From Rhodoferax sp. (GTDB lineage: Bacteria > Pseudomonadota > Gammaproteobacteria > Burkholderiales > Burkholderiaceae_C): a DNA stretch of 64,000 bases. A model generated the notes under the pieces. It made no database searches and was not told the origin of the DNA. It saw only the letters and a list, made by a program, of their open reading frames with translations. The translations under genes were made by a program, and so were the position numbers. Below are positions 43,161-51,842 of the stretch, in pieces. The DNA is taken from assembly GCF_030646845.1 (NCBI RefSeq), contig NZ_JAUSLE010000069.1, forward strand, positions 1 to 64,000, read 5' to 3'. The stretch's first letter is position 1. The number at the start of each line of letters is the position of its first letter.

Positions 43161-43193
43161 CCCTTCGCACGCGGCTGGGCTCAAACGTTAACC
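43153..43193 (+). other. Short attC-like site of cassette 7
   Basis: GCGGCCTGACC on the left and AAACGTTAACC on the right (crossover after G43187) enclose few bases. The left core is degenerate, so this site is probably poor or inactive. It overlaps the last codons of the preceding ORF. Confidence 0.45.
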
Positions 43194-43198
43194 GTCAC

Positions 43199-43819
43199 AT
43201 GCCCATCTCCGTGCTCCTCTACACACTCGATCTTTTTGGCGTCGCGGTCTTTGCGGCCAGCGGAGCTCTCGCGGGGGTTGCAGCCCAGCTCGATCTGCTG
43301 GGCGTGCTCGTGCTCGCATCCATAACTGCTGTTGGCGGCGGCACCATTCGTGATGTGTTGCTCAGCAGACATCCCATCTTCTGGATCAATGACTCGGGGC
43401 CCATCTACACGATCGTTGCTGCGACCACGGTCACTCTTGTCTGGGTCCACTTTCTGCCCATCCCAAGGGATGCCCTGCTCATCGCAGATGCACTTGGTCT
43501 TGCCCTGTTTGCCATCTCTGGCGCACAGGTCGCGGAGAAGGCTGGGTGCCGGGCGTTGGTCATTGTTCTGATGGGCACGCTAACCGGCGCAGGCGGCGGA
43601 GTTCTCCGTGATCTCTTGTCTGCAAAGGTTCCGCTGATCCTCCGCCAAGATATCTACGCCACTGCGGCCATCGCAGGCATCGCCGTGTACCTCTTGTTGC
43701 GAGCGGCAAAGGCACCCACCGCTGGGGCGTTTGCCGCAGGGGTGGTCACGGTGGCAAGCACCCGCCTCGCGGCAATCGCCTTTGAACTAAAGCTCCCCGT
43801 CTTCTCTCTGCCCTTGTGA
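43199..43819 (+). CDS. Cassette 8: TRIC/UPF0126 membrane channel-like protein
   Basis: The 206-residue inner-membrane protein has two tandem three-helix units, each with the conserved glycine-rich loop: VGGGTIRDVLL near residue 42 and GAGGGVLRDLL near residue 128. This is the bacterial TRIC (YicG/UPF0126) family; characterised members are trimeric cation channels. It is the last cassette. Confidence 0.85.
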   Translation: MPISVLLYTLDLFGVAVFAASGALAGVAAQLDLLGVLVLASITAVGGGTIRDVLLSRHPIFWINDSGPIYTIVAATTVTLVWVHFLPIPRDALLIADALGLALFAISGAQVAEKAGCRALVIVLMGTLTGAGGGVLRDLLSAKVPLILRQDIYATAAIAGIAVYLLLRAAKAPTAGAFAAGVVTVASTRLAAIAFELKLPVFSLPL

Positions 43820-43838
43820 CGCCTGACCCTTCCTATAG
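43820..43838 (+). other. Truncated attC end of the array
   Basis: CGCCTGACCCTTCC repeats the left part of the previous site (GGCCTGACCCTTCGC), but no right core follows before the aminotransferase stop codon (43833-43835). The array is therefore cut off here. Confidence 0.45.
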
Positions 43839-45032
43839 GGCCTGCCCCAACCGTGCAATGCCCTCCTCGATCTTCGCTACATCCGCCGTAGCGAAACTCA
43901 GGCGCAGGGTGGCGGTATCCGGGTTGCTGGCGTAAAACGGCGCGCCGGGCACGAAGGCCACGCCTTTTTCAATCGCCCGTTTGGCAAATTCGCCCGCATC
44001 TTTGAGTTTGCCGTTGGCGCCCGTGAGGCGCGCCCAGAAGAACAGGCCGCCGCCGGGCTGGGTGAATTCAATCGCATCACCCAGTTCGCGTTTGAGCGCC
44101 TGGCCCATGGCCTGCGCGCGCTCGGCGTACACCTGGCGCACATGGGCCAGCGTGGCGGGCATGCGGCCGGCCTTGAGGTATTGCGCGGCCGTGGCCTGGG
44201 CGAAGGTGCTGGTGTGGGCATCGCTGAACTGCTTGCACATGGTGGCACGGGCCAGCAACTCGGGCGGGGCAATCATCCAGCCCACGCGCAGGCCGGGGCT
44301 CAACACCTTGCTCAAACTGCCGCAGTGCACCAGCCAGTCGCGACTGCCACTGACCTGGCTGCTCAGCGCCAGGATGCTCGGGGGCGGTGCATCGCCAAAG
44401 TACAGGTCACCATAGGGGTCATCTTCCACCACGGGGGTTTTGTACTTGACGGCCAGCGCGAGCACTTTCTTGCGCCGTTCCAGGCTCAGCGTGGCGCCGC
44501 TGGGGTTGCCGAACGTGGGGATGAGGTAGACGAACTTGGGCTTGTGCTCGGCGATGAGCTTTTCCAGCTCGTCCACCTTGACGCCGTGTTCGTCGATCGG
44601 CGCGCCGATCACCTGCGCGCCATACAGGCGAAAGCACTGGATGGTGGCCAGAAAGGTGGGGGCTTCAACAATCACCTTGTCGCCGGGGTTGATCATGGTC
44701 TTGCCGATCAGGTCCAGCGCCTGCTGGCTGCCGGTGGTGACGATCAGGCCCTCTGGCGCGACCGTGACGCCTTTACCGCCCATGAAGGCGGCCAGTTGTT
44801 CGCGCAAGGGGTTGTAGCCTTCGGTGGCGCCGTATTGCAGCGCGGCACCGGGCTCCTCGGTCAGCGCCTTGTTGGCGGCTTCCGTGATGCCGGCCACGTC
44901 AAACATGGCGGAATCGGGAAAACCGCCGGCAAAGCTGATGATGCCGGGCTTGCCCAGCAGCTTGAAGAGTTCGCGGATGGCGGAGGTTTCGACGTTGTTC
45001 AGGCGGTCAGCGAATTGCATGGGGTCTTTCAT
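43833..45032 (-). CDS. PLP-dependent class I/II aminotransferase
   Basis: The 399-residue protein is a fold-type I aminotransferase of the 2-aminoadipate/MocR-effector-like subgroup (LysN-like). ISFAGGFPDSAMF marks the N-terminus, PTFGNPSGATLSLERR and VEDDPYGDLYF line the cofactor site, and the PLP lysine is in GSLSKVLSPGLRVGW. The amino donor cannot be told. The ATG at 45032 is preferred over a GTG 15 bases earlier because GGGGAA precedes it. Its 3' end borders the cassette array. It is divergent from nth. Confidence 0.88.
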   Translation of the reverse strand: MKDPMQFADRLNNVETSAIRELFKLLGKPGIISFAGGFPDSAMFDVAGITEAANKALTEEPGAALQYGATEGYNPLREQLAAFMGGKGVTVAPEGLIVTTGSQQALDLIGKTMINPGDKVIVEAPTFLATIQCFRLYGAQVIGAPIDEHGVKVDELEKLIAEHKPKFVYLIPTFGNPSGATLSLERRKKVLALAVKYKTPVVEDDPYGDLYFGDAPPPSILALSSQVSGSRDWLVHCGSLSKVLSPGLRVGWMIAPPELLARATMCKQFSDAHTSTFAQATAAQYLKAGRMPATLAHVRQVYAERAQAMGQALKRELGDAIEFTQPGGGLFFWARLTGANGKLKDAGEFAKRAIEKGVAFVPGAPFYASNPDTATLRLSFATADVAKIEEGIARLGQAL

Positions 45033-45116
45033 TTCTTTTTTCCCCACCCGACGATTGGCAGGGAGCTTGCGGTTGTCTTGCCATTATTATTCAGACTGCG
45101 TACACCAGAAAGATGC

Positions 45117-45770
45117 ATGAAACCCGCCGATATTGAAGGCTTTTTTGCCACCCTCAAGGCCGCCAACCCGATGCCGGTGACCGAGCTGGAGTACACCTCG
45201 GTCTTTGAGTTGCTGGCTGCGGTGTTGCTGTCGGCGCAGGCGACCGACGTCAGTGTCAACAAGGCCACGCGCCGCCTGTTTCCGGTGGCCAACACGCCGC
45301 AAAAAATGCTGGCGCTCGGGCTGGACGGCCTGGAGGGCTATATCAAGACCATCGGCCTGTTCCGCAGCAAGGCGCGGCACCTGATGCAGACCTGCCAGAT
45401 TCTGGTCGAGCAGCATGGCGGCGTGGTGCCGCGCACCCGCGAAGCGCTGCAGGCCCTGCCGGGCGTGGGGCGCAAAACGGCCAACGTCATTCTCAACGTC
45501 GCCTTTGGCGAGCCCACCATGGCGGTGGACACCCACCTCTTTCGCCTGGGCAATCGCACCGGCCTGGCGCCGGGCAAAACGCCGCTGGAAGTGGAGCACA
45601 AACTGCTCAAGCGCATCCCGCGCGAATATCTGGTGGACGCCCACCACTGGCTCATCCTGCATGGGCGCTATGTGTGTCTGGCGCGCAAACCCTTGTGCTG
45701 GCAATGCGCGGTGAGCCAGTATTGCGACTTCAAGGCCAAAACGGTTCGCGAAACGACGCCATCGCGCTGA
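45117..45770 (+). CDS. nth: Endonuclease III
   Basis: The 217-residue DNA glycosylase/AP lyase has the helix-hairpin-helix LPGVGRKTANVIL with its catalytic lysine, the catalytic aspartate in AVDTHLFR, and the C-terminal Fe-S cluster cysteines in CLARKPLCWQCAVSQYC. It removes oxidised pyrimidines from DNA. The ATG at 45117 gives the family-normal N-terminus; the frame is open far upstream without homology. Confidence 0.95.
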   Translation: MKPADIEGFFATLKAANPMPVTELEYTSVFELLAAVLLSAQATDVSVNKATRRLFPVANTPQKMLALGLDGLEGYIKTIGLFRSKARHLMQTCQILVEQHGGVVPRTREALQALPGVGRKTANVILNVAFGEPTMAVDTHLFRLGNRTGLAPGKTPLEVEHKLLKRIPREYLVDAHHWLILHGRYVCLARKPLCWQCAVSQYCDFKAKTVRETTPSR

Positions 45771-45785
45771 ACGCTGAGCTTGCCC

Positions 45786-46928
45786 ATGGCCCCGATCGAC
45801 CCCCGTACCGTCATTTTGCTGGCCGCTGTCATGAGCGGCCTGATGGCACTGGTGTTGTATTCGCTCAAGCGCAATTTCCCGGCCTCCATCAAAGGCCTGA
45901 GCGAATGGGCCGGGGCGCTGCTCGTGCTCCTGCTCGGGGCCCTGCTGGTGGCCGGACGCGGCAGGTTGCCTGATTTCCTCTCCACCTCGATTTCCAGCTT
46001 TCTGCTCTGGTCCGGGCTTTATGTGGCTTATGTTGGCAGCCAGCGCTTTTTGGGTGTCCCGTCGCGCATGGTGCCCTGGATGGTGTTGATCACCGGGGCG
46101 CTGCTGGCACAGATCTGGTTCACCTCGGTCGCGCCGAGTTACCACATACGCCTGATTGTGACGACTGTGATGATGGCCTGCCTGTCCGGGGCGCATGCCT
46201 GGCTGATATTCAGGCGCGGTTCGATCACGTCTTCCCGGGCGCTGGCTATTGGCGTGTTGCTGTTCCTGTTTGCGGCGCAGATCATGCGCCTGGTGACATC
46301 CTTCTCCGAGAACTTTCCGGCTGATGCCGAATTTTTTGACACATCGGCCATGCAGCTGGTCTACATCACCAGCTTTGCTTTTGCCGCTTTGCTGTTCTCC
46401 ATCAGCATGGTGCTGATGGCCACTGATCAATTGCGCATCGAGCTGGAGCACCTGGCCAACCACGACTCGCTCACCAATGCCCTGACGCGCCGCCATATGG
46501 ACGAGGCTTGCCGGGGCGAGCTGGAACGTTGCCGCCGCCATGGCCGCAGCATGGCCCTGCTGCTGATGGACATGGACAACTTCAAGGCCGTGAACGACAC
46601 CTACGGCCATCAGGCCGGCGACCGGGTGCTGGTCGACTTTGTCACCCGGGTCAAGGCCTTGCTGCGCGAGCCGGACCAGCTGGGGCGTTTTGGTGGCGAG
46701 GAGTTCATGGCCTTGTTGCCCGAGACCTCGCTGGAAGAAGCCATTCATGTGGCGGAGCGGATTCGCGAACTCTTTGCCGAGGCCAGCGACAAGCCGCATT
46801 GCACCGTGAGCATTGGCATCACCACCAACCAGAAAGACACCGATACCGTGGACACGCTGCTGGCGCGCGCCGACGCGGCCCTGTACCGCGCCAAGGCCAA
46901 CGGACGCAACCGGGTGGAATCCGCTTGA
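45786..46928 (+). CDS. Diguanylate cyclase with N-terminal membrane domain
   Basis: The 380-residue protein has about seven hydrophobic segments in residues 1-210 and then a GGDEF domain. The active-site sequence GGEEF is competent, and REPD five residues before it forms a product-inhibition I-site. It should make c-di-GMP at the membrane in response to an unknown signal. It follows nth by 15 bases and is convergent with cobC. Confidence 0.9.
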   Translation: MAPIDPRTVILLAAVMSGLMALVLYSLKRNFPASIKGLSEWAGALLVLLLGALLVAGRGRLPDFLSTSISSFLLWSGLYVAYVGSQRFLGVPSRMVPWMVLITGALLAQIWFTSVAPSYHIRLIVTTVMMACLSGAHAWLIFRRGSITSSRALAIGVLLFLFAAQIMRLVTSFSENFPADAEFFDTSAMQLVYITSFAFAALLFSISMVLMATDQLRIELEHLANHDSLTNALTRRHMDEACRGELERCRRHGRSMALLLMDMDNFKAVNDTYGHQAGDRVLVDFVTRVKALLREPDQLGRFGGEEFMALLPETSLEEAIHVAERIRELFAEASDKPHCTVSIGITTNQKDTDTVDTLLARADAALYRAKANGRNRVESA

Positions 46929-46938
46929 CGAGGCCGGC

Positions 46939-47484
46939 TCAGGCCTGAAGTTCGCTCCAGCCGCCAAACGCCGGTGCCTCACGCGGCCACTGCGCCGCCT
47001 GCTCCAGCTGGCGCACACCCTGCGCCAACAAGGATGCGGCCCGAATCACACCGGCATGGGTGATCCACACCGCATCAAGCCCCACGTGGCGGGTCTCGTC
47101 CCAGGCACTGGCGATCCGTTGCATGAACTCATGCACGCTCTCCCGGCCGCCAAACCGATGCTCGCCAAACGCGACCATCCAGCGGTCATAGTCGGCTTGC
47201 GGGATGGCGTCCCAACGTTGACCCTCAAAGCAGCCAAAGTCCATCTCCACCAGGCGCGCATCGATTCTATAAGCCAAATCAGGCCGCAGCCCCCGTAAAC
47301 AGTGCGCCAGGCGCTCACATCTTTGTAGCGTCGACGAAACGACAGCAACACCGTTGGGCAGCGCCTGCGCCAATGCCTGGGCCGCCTGCAGCGTGGCCTG
47401 CGGCTCGGCCGCCACATCGGTGGCGCCGTAGCAGACACCCGGGGCGATCAGGGGTTGCGCATGGCGCACCAGCCACAGTTTCAT
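46939..47484 (-). CDS. cobC: Alpha-ribazole phosphatase-like histidine phosphatase
   Basis: The 181-residue product is a phosphoglycerate-mutase-fold phosphatase with the catalytic LVRHAQP at residues 5-11, EMDFGCFEGQRW and a C-terminal THAGVIR histidine. Together with the neighbouring cobalamin genes this fits CobC, which removes phosphate from alpha-ribazole-5'-phosphate or the cobalamin phosphate. It is the last gene of the B12 unit. Confidence 0.88.
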   Translation of the reverse strand: MKLWLVRHAQPLIAPGVCYGATDVAAEPQATLQAAQALAQALPNGVAVVSSTLQRCERLAHCLRGLRPDLAYRIDARLVEMDFGCFEGQRWDAIPQADYDRWMVAFGEHRFGGRESVHEFMQRIASAWDETRHVGLDAVWITHAGVIRAASLLAQGVRQLEQAAQWPREAPAFGGWSELQA

Positions 47485-47500
47485 GAACGCATCTCCAGCG

Positions 47501-48352
47501 TCAGAGGCTCACGGCCAGCCCGAGGTAAAACGCCAGTTCACACACCTGTTGCGTGGCGCCCAGGCAGTCGCCGGTAAAGCCCTGCAGACGCCGCCAAAAC
47601 CAGCGCCCCATCAGCCCCCAGGCCACGGCAGACAACGCCAGTGCCGAGACCAGCGCTTGCAGCAGCACCGTCCCCGGCATCGCAATCGCTATCAAATCAG
47701 TAGCTACCTGCGCATATACCACGAGGGCTAGAGCCATAAAGCACCATATAAAGGCGGTGAACAGGCTGACCCCACTGATCTGATCGGCCAGCGGTTTCGA
47801 TTTGGACCCAGCCGCATCGCCCACATGCGGCATGAGGCGAATCAGCAGCAACGGCCAGGTGCGCGACACCACGTGCGCCAGGAAGAGCGCGCTGCACAGC
47901 AGCACAGGGCTCACCGAACCCAGCAGCGCCAGCAATGACACTTTGGCCAGCAGCACCAGCATGAGGGCCATCGCGCCAAACGCCCCCACCCGCGAGTCCT
48001 TCATGATGATCAGCGCCCGCTCGCGCTCCGGGCTGCCGCCCAGCCCGTCAAAAACATCGGCCAGGCCATCCTCATGAAACGCGCCCGTCAGCAACACGCC
48101 AAATGCGGTACTCCACACGGCGACCACCAGCGGTGAATAGCCGCCCGCGGGCAGGCCCGCCATCAGCAGCGCGGCAAAGCCGGCGACCAGGGCACCCACC
48201 AGCCAGCCCACGCCCGGAAAATGCCCGGCACTGGCGCGCAGCATGGCCGGGCTGTAGCCGACCCAGTCGGCCAGCCGCCCGGTCACCGGGATGCGGGTGA
48301 AGAACTGCAATGACAGCAGGTAATGCCGACAGGACTGGCGCAAAAAGCTCAT
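47501..48352 (-). CDS. cobS: Cobalamin-5'-phosphate synthase
   Basis: The 283-residue polytopic membrane protein has the CobS signature FHEDGLADVFDGLGG with a following ERALIIMKDSRVGAFG, where metal-binding acidic residues join adenosyl-GDP-cobinamide to alpha-ribazole. It overlaps cobT by four bases. Codons for the stretch FMALALVVYAQVATDLI derive from a dispersed repeat inserted in the gene without breaking the frame. Confidence 0.94.
   Translation of the reverse strand: MSFLRQSCRHYLLSLQFFTRIPVTGRLADWVGYSPAMLRASAGHFPGVGWLVGALVAGFAALLMAGLPAGGYSPLVVAVWSTAFGVLLTGAFHEDGLADVFDGLGGSPERERALIIMKDSRVGAFGAMALMLVLLAKVSLLALLGSVSPVLLCSALFLAHVVSRTWPLLLIRLMPHVGDAAGSKSKPLADQISGVSLFTAFIWCFMALALVVYAQVATDLIAIAMPGTVLLQALVSALALSAVAWGLMGRWFWRRLQGFTGDCLGATQQVCELAFYLGLAVSL
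47688..47731 (-). repeat. Dispersed ~45-bp repeat, full copy R4, inside cobS
   Basis: On the minus strand it begins CTAGCCCTCGTGGTATATGC and ends GTAGCTACTGATTTGATAGC. It is read in frame as a hydrophobic stretch in a membrane segment. Confidence 0.65.
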
Positions 48353-49428
48353 GCTGCGGTGGTGTCCGTGGCCGATTTTTCTGACACCCCGGCGGACTCA
48401 AAACTGGCCATCTCGCGCAGGATGGTGCAGGCCGACTGCAACAGCGGCCAGGCCAGTGCCGCGCCCGAGCCTTCGCCCAGACGCAGGCCCAGATCCAGCA
48501 AGGCCTGCACACCCAGGTGCTGCAGCATGAATTCATGACCGCGCTCGCCCGAACGGTGCGCAAACACGCAGCGCTGCAGCACCAGCGGCTGCAAGGCGTG
48601 CGCCACCAGCACGGCCGAGGTGGCGATAAAGCCATCCACCAGCACCACGCGGCGTTCGGCAGCGGCTTGCAGCACGGCCCCCACCATCGTGGCAATCTCG
48701 AAACCACCGAGGGCCGCCAGCGCCTCCAGCGGCGCGGTGGCCGACGGATGGCGCGCCAGCACCTCGCGCAGCACCGCGGTTTTGCGTTGTACGGCGGGCG
48801 CGTCCAAGCCAGTGCCGGCGCCGGTGCAGACCTCAATGTCCAGCCCGGTCAGGCGGGCCAGCAGCAGCGAAGCGGCCGAGGTGTTGCCAATGCCCATTTC
48901 ACCCAGCAGCAGTGCGTTGCCGGGCAAGCCTTTGACGATGTCCTGCCCGTTTTGCAGCGCCTGCCGGCATTGCGCTGCGGTCATGGCGGGCTGCATTGAA
49001 GAGTCTGCGGTGCCGTTCGCCACCTTGCGCACCAGCAGGCCCGGGCGCTGCGTGCCGGTGGGCAGCCCGGCCAGAAAGTCATGGTTCACGCCGCAATCGA
49101 CCACCGTGAGGCTGATGCCGTTCTGGCGCGCCAGCACGCTCACGGCGGCGCCACCGGCCAGAAAGTTCTCCACCATCTGCCAGCTCACATCGCTGGGAAA
49201 CGCCGAGATGCCGCGCGCCGTCAGGCCGTGGTCACCGGCGAACACGACCAGCTGCGGCTGCTCCAGCGCGGGCGACTCGGTGCCCAGAATCTCGCCCAGT
49301 TGCAGCGCCAGGGACTCGATCCGACCGAGCGAGCCCAGGGGCTTGGTCTTGTGGTCCAGCTTGTGCTGCAGCGCCTGGGTGAGCACGGGGTTGCGGATGT
49401 CAGCCAGGATGGGCAAGGAAGTGGTCAT
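48349..49428 (-). CDS. cobT: Nicotinate-nucleotide-dimethylbenzimidazole phosphoribosyltransferase
   Basis: The 359-residue product is full-length CobT, which makes alpha-ribazole-5'-phosphate from dimethylbenzimidazole. VVFAGDHGLTARGISAFP, GEMGIGNTSAAS and the C-terminal catalytic-glutamate region GEGSGAALAWPLLQSA are all present. The ATG at 49428 starts a standard N-terminus; upstream in-frame starts lie in the cobQ-cobT spacer. The 103-bp spacer shows no obvious hairpin. Confidence 0.95.
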   Translation of the reverse strand: MTTSLPILADIRNPVLTQALQHKLDHKTKPLGSLGRIESLALQLGEILGTESPALEQPQLVVFAGDHGLTARGISAFPSDVSWQMVENFLAGGAAVSVLARQNGISLTVVDCGVNHDFLAGLPTGTQRPGLLVRKVANGTADSSMQPAMTAAQCRQALQNGQDIVKGLPGNALLLGEMGIGNTSAASLLLARLTGLDIEVCTGAGTGLDAPAVQRKTAVLREVLARHPSATAPLEALAALGGFEIATMVGAVLQAAAERRVVLVDGFIATSAVLVAHALQPLVLQRCVFAHRSGERGHEFMLQHLGVQALLDLGLRLGEGSGAALAWPLLQSACTILREMASFESAGVSEKSATDTTAA

Positions 49429-49531
49429 GGGGATGGCTTGGTTAGAGGTTGCGAGCTGGTGATCTTGATGAACGAAAGCGTGAGAAGGAAGACGGTGCGT
49501 TTGTACAGAAAGTGGGATTGAAGGCGGGCGA

Positions 49532-51043
49532 TCACGCAATCAAGGCCGACAAAACGCCCGGCTCGAAATGCTGTTCAATGAAATCGGCCAGTCCGTCAAA
49601 GACCGAATCCAGCGTCGGTACCGGACCGCCCAGACTCGCGCCAAACAGGGCCTGCAAGGCGGCGGCGTCTTCAAACAGACCATGCAGGTACAAGCCCAAC
49701 ACATTGCCGGCGCCGTTCTGCCAGGCCAGGCCGGCCGGCATGGCAACGCGGGCCACATCGCCGGCTTTCGCCATCGCGGGATGCTGCTGCGTCTGGCCGT
49801 GGTGAATTTCGTAGCCGGCCACCTGCACGCCGGCCAGTGCGGCCCACGGATTAGTGGCAGAGGCTAGAGTGCCGGGCTTTGCCATGTCGGCATCGAAGCG
49901 TGCCAGCGTGTGCTGCACGGTCTTGTCGGCATCGAACACCGTCACCAAAGGCAACAGCCCCAGGCCGGGTCCGTTGCCGTCAATGCCGTGCGGGTCAATC
50001 AATGCCTCGCCCAGCATCTGCAGACCACCGCAAATGCCGAGTACCGCCCCACCCTGCCCGGCGTGGCGGGCTATTGCCGCGTCCAGCCCCTGCTGGCGCA
50101 GCCACGCCAGGTCACCGCTGGTGTGCTTGGAGCCCGGCAGGATGATCCAGTCCGCAGGCGCCAGACCGGCCAGTTCAGAAGGACTGCGCACCCATTGCAG
50201 CCGCAGGCCGGGGATGTTTTTGAGCGGCTGGAATTCGTCCAGGTTGCTGATGCGCGGGTAGGCGATGACGGCCACCGTGAGCTTGACGGTGCCTGCCACC
50301 GTGCTGCGGTCATCAAAAATACCGTCCTCTTCCGGCAGGCCGTGCTGCCACCACATCGGCAGCGTCGCGACCGTGGGCACGCCGGTCAGGTCTCGCAGCA
50401 TCTGCGGCGCCGGTGCCAGCAAACTCGCATCGCCGCGAAACTTGTTCAACACATAGCCCTTGATCAAGGCGCGCTCGTTTTCGGGCAGCAACGCCCAGGT
50501 GCCGTACAGGTGGGCAAAGGCGCCGCCGCGGTCGATGTCGGTCACCAGCAGACAGGCCGCCTTGCTGTGCAACGCCACCCGCATGTTGACGATGTCGCTG
50601 TCGTGCAGGTTGATCTCGGCCGGCGAGCCGGCGCCTTCGATCACCACCACGTCGTTCTCGGCCATCAATTCATCGAGTGCAGCGGAAATCACCGGCCACA
50701 CGCTGGCGCTGCGGCCACGCCACGCCATTTGGGACAGGGCCTCGTCCACCTGCCCCATCAACACCACCTGGCTGTGGGTGTCGCGCTCGGGCTTGAGCAG
50801 CAGCGGATTCATGCGCACGTCCGGGATCGCGTTCGCGGCCAGGGACTGAAAGTATTGGGCGCTGCCAATTTCGCCCTGCCCATTGACCGAGGCAACAACC
50901 CGTGCGTTGTTGCTCATGTTCTGCGCCTTGAACGGCGCCACTTTAAGCCCTTGGCGCGCGTAGTAGCGGCACAGGGCGGTGGTGAGCCAGCTTTTGCCGG
51001 CGCCACTGGTGGTGCCCAGCACCATTACACATTTGGCGGTCAT
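49532..51043 (-). CDS. cobQ: Cobyric acid synthase
   Basis: The 503-residue amidotransferase has the P-loop GTTSGAGKSWL at residues 10-20, an N-terminal synthetase domain and a C-terminal triad glutaminase domain (cysteine in LGICGGLQMLG, histidine in YEIHHGQT). It adds four amide groups to adenosylcobyrinate diamide. Its ATG lies two bases after the btuD stop. Confidence 0.95.
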   Translation of the reverse strand: MTAKCVMVLGTTSGAGKSWLTTALCRYYARQGLKVAPFKAQNMSNNARVVASVNGQGEIGSAQYFQSLAANAIPDVRMNPLLLKPERDTHSQVVLMGQVDEALSQMAWRGRSASVWPVISAALDELMAENDVVVIEGAGSPAEINLHDSDIVNMRVALHSKAACLLVTDIDRGGAFAHLYGTWALLPENERALIKGYVLNKFRGDASLLAPAPQMLRDLTGVPTVATLPMWWQHGLPEEDGIFDDRSTVAGTVKLTVAVIAYPRISNLDEFQPLKNIPGLRLQWVRSPSELAGLAPADWIILPGSKHTSGDLAWLRQQGLDAAIARHAGQGGAVLGICGGLQMLGEALIDPHGIDGNGPGLGLLPLVTVFDADKTVQHTLARFDADMAKPGTLASATNPWAALAGVQVAGYEIHHGQTQQHPAMAKAGDVARVAMPAGLAWQNGAGNVLGLYLHGLFEDAAALQALFGASLGGPVPTLDSVFDGLADFIEQHFEPGVLSALIA

Positions 51044-51044
51044 G

Positions 51045-51842
51045 TCAGGTTCTCGAACTGTGGCTCAGCTTTGGCAAGGCAACCCATTGGTCACCCAGCG
51101 CATGAATGGCGATGCGCCCTTCGAACACATCTTCCAGCGCGCGGTGCGTCGCCGTGTCAGCACACGGGCCTTGATGACTGACGCGCCCCTGGCGCAGGAT
51201 GACCATCTCCTGCGCATGCAGCGCCATGGAAATCTCATGCAGCACACTCACCACCGTTCTGCCCTGCTGGATGAGCCCATGGACCACCGCCAGCCAGTCG
51301 GCCTGGTGCGGCGGGTCCAGGTTGGCCAGCGGTTCGTCCATCAGCAGCACCTGCGCCTGCACCGCGAGCGCCCGCGCCAGCAGCGCACGCTGACGCTCGC
51401 CGCCCGAGAGTTGGCCCAGGCTACGGGCGCGCCAGTCCCAGGCCTGGGTCGCGCGCAGGGCCTGCTCCACGGCGACGTGGTCGGCGGCACTGGGCGGAGC
51501 GAGCCAGGCCTGATGCGGCAGCCGGCCCAGCATGGCCACATCCCACACGGTCAAATCATCACCGGTGGCTTCGTTCTGCCCCAGCCAGGCCAGTTGCTGC
51601 GCGCGCAGCCGTCCCGGCATGGTGGCCAGCGGCTGGCCCAGCAGGGTGACCTGCCCCGTGTGGGGCAGCAGTCCGGCCAGCACCTTCAGCAGGGTCGATT
51701 TGCCGGCGCCGTTGGGACCCACGATGCTGGTCCAGCGCCCCGCCGGCAAGGCCAGGTCGATGCCGTGCAATACGGGCACATTTCCCAAGCTCGCCGTTAT
51801 GGAATGGGCGTTGATTGCTATTGAATGCATAGCGTCTGTCAC
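51045..51842 (-). CDS. btuD: Vitamin B12 ABC importer ATPase
   Basis: The 265-residue ATPase has Walker [10 protein letters not shown], signature LSGGERQRALLARAL and Walker B VLLMDEP, typical of iron/B12-type importers. The start is probably the GTG at 51842, which overlaps the btuC stop (GTGA) with GAGG eight bases before; the ATG at 51830 is the alternative. A palindromic core of the dispersed repeat covers its first codons. Confidence 0.9.
   Translation of the reverse strand: MTDAMHSIAINAHSITASLGNVPVLHGIDLALPAGRWTSIVGPNGAGKSTLLKVLAGLLPHTGQVTLLGQPLATMPGRLRAQQLAWLGQNEATGDDLTVWDVAMLGRLPHQAWLAPPSAADHVAVEQALRATQAWDWRARSLGQLSGGERQRALLARALAVQAQVLLMDEPLANLDPPHQADWLAVVHGLIQQGRTVVSVLHEISMALHAQEMVILRQGRVSHQGPCADTATHRALEDVFEGRIAIHALGDQWVALPKLSHSSRT
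51817..51833. repeat. Palindromic core of the dispersed repeat at the btuD start
   Basis: GCTATTGAATGCATAGC matches the repeat core and overlaps the codons MHSIAI near the start of btuD. The longer flank is absent. Confidence 0.4.

Larger units (their letters stand above)
39128..43838 (+). mobile_element. Relic chromosomal integron with about eight gene cassettes
   Basis: The element contains, in order, an integrase remnant on the minus strand, a LexA box, a leader ORF ending at an attI-type crossover, and a cassette array read on the plus strand. Cassette borders are at about 39438, 39838, 40452, 40847, 41328, 41922, 42862 and 43187. Each holds one or two short ORFs followed by an imperfectly palindromic attC-like site. 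The array ends against the 3' end of the aminotransferase gene. No functional integrase is present in the window, so cassettes could move only with a recombinase supplied in trans. Confidence 0.85.

Noticed and set aside
39438-43188. CRISPR array interpretation of the repeated ACGTTA boundaries
   Set aside because: Spacing is irregular (about 325-940 bp), ORFs fill the intervals and the boundaries are palindromic recombination sites; no CRISPR repeats or cas genes were seen.
45087-47018. 643-codon minus-strand open frame opposite nth and the diguanylate cyclase
   Set aside because: It lies antisense to two genes with intact catalytic motifs and has a low-complexity His/Gln/Gly composition.
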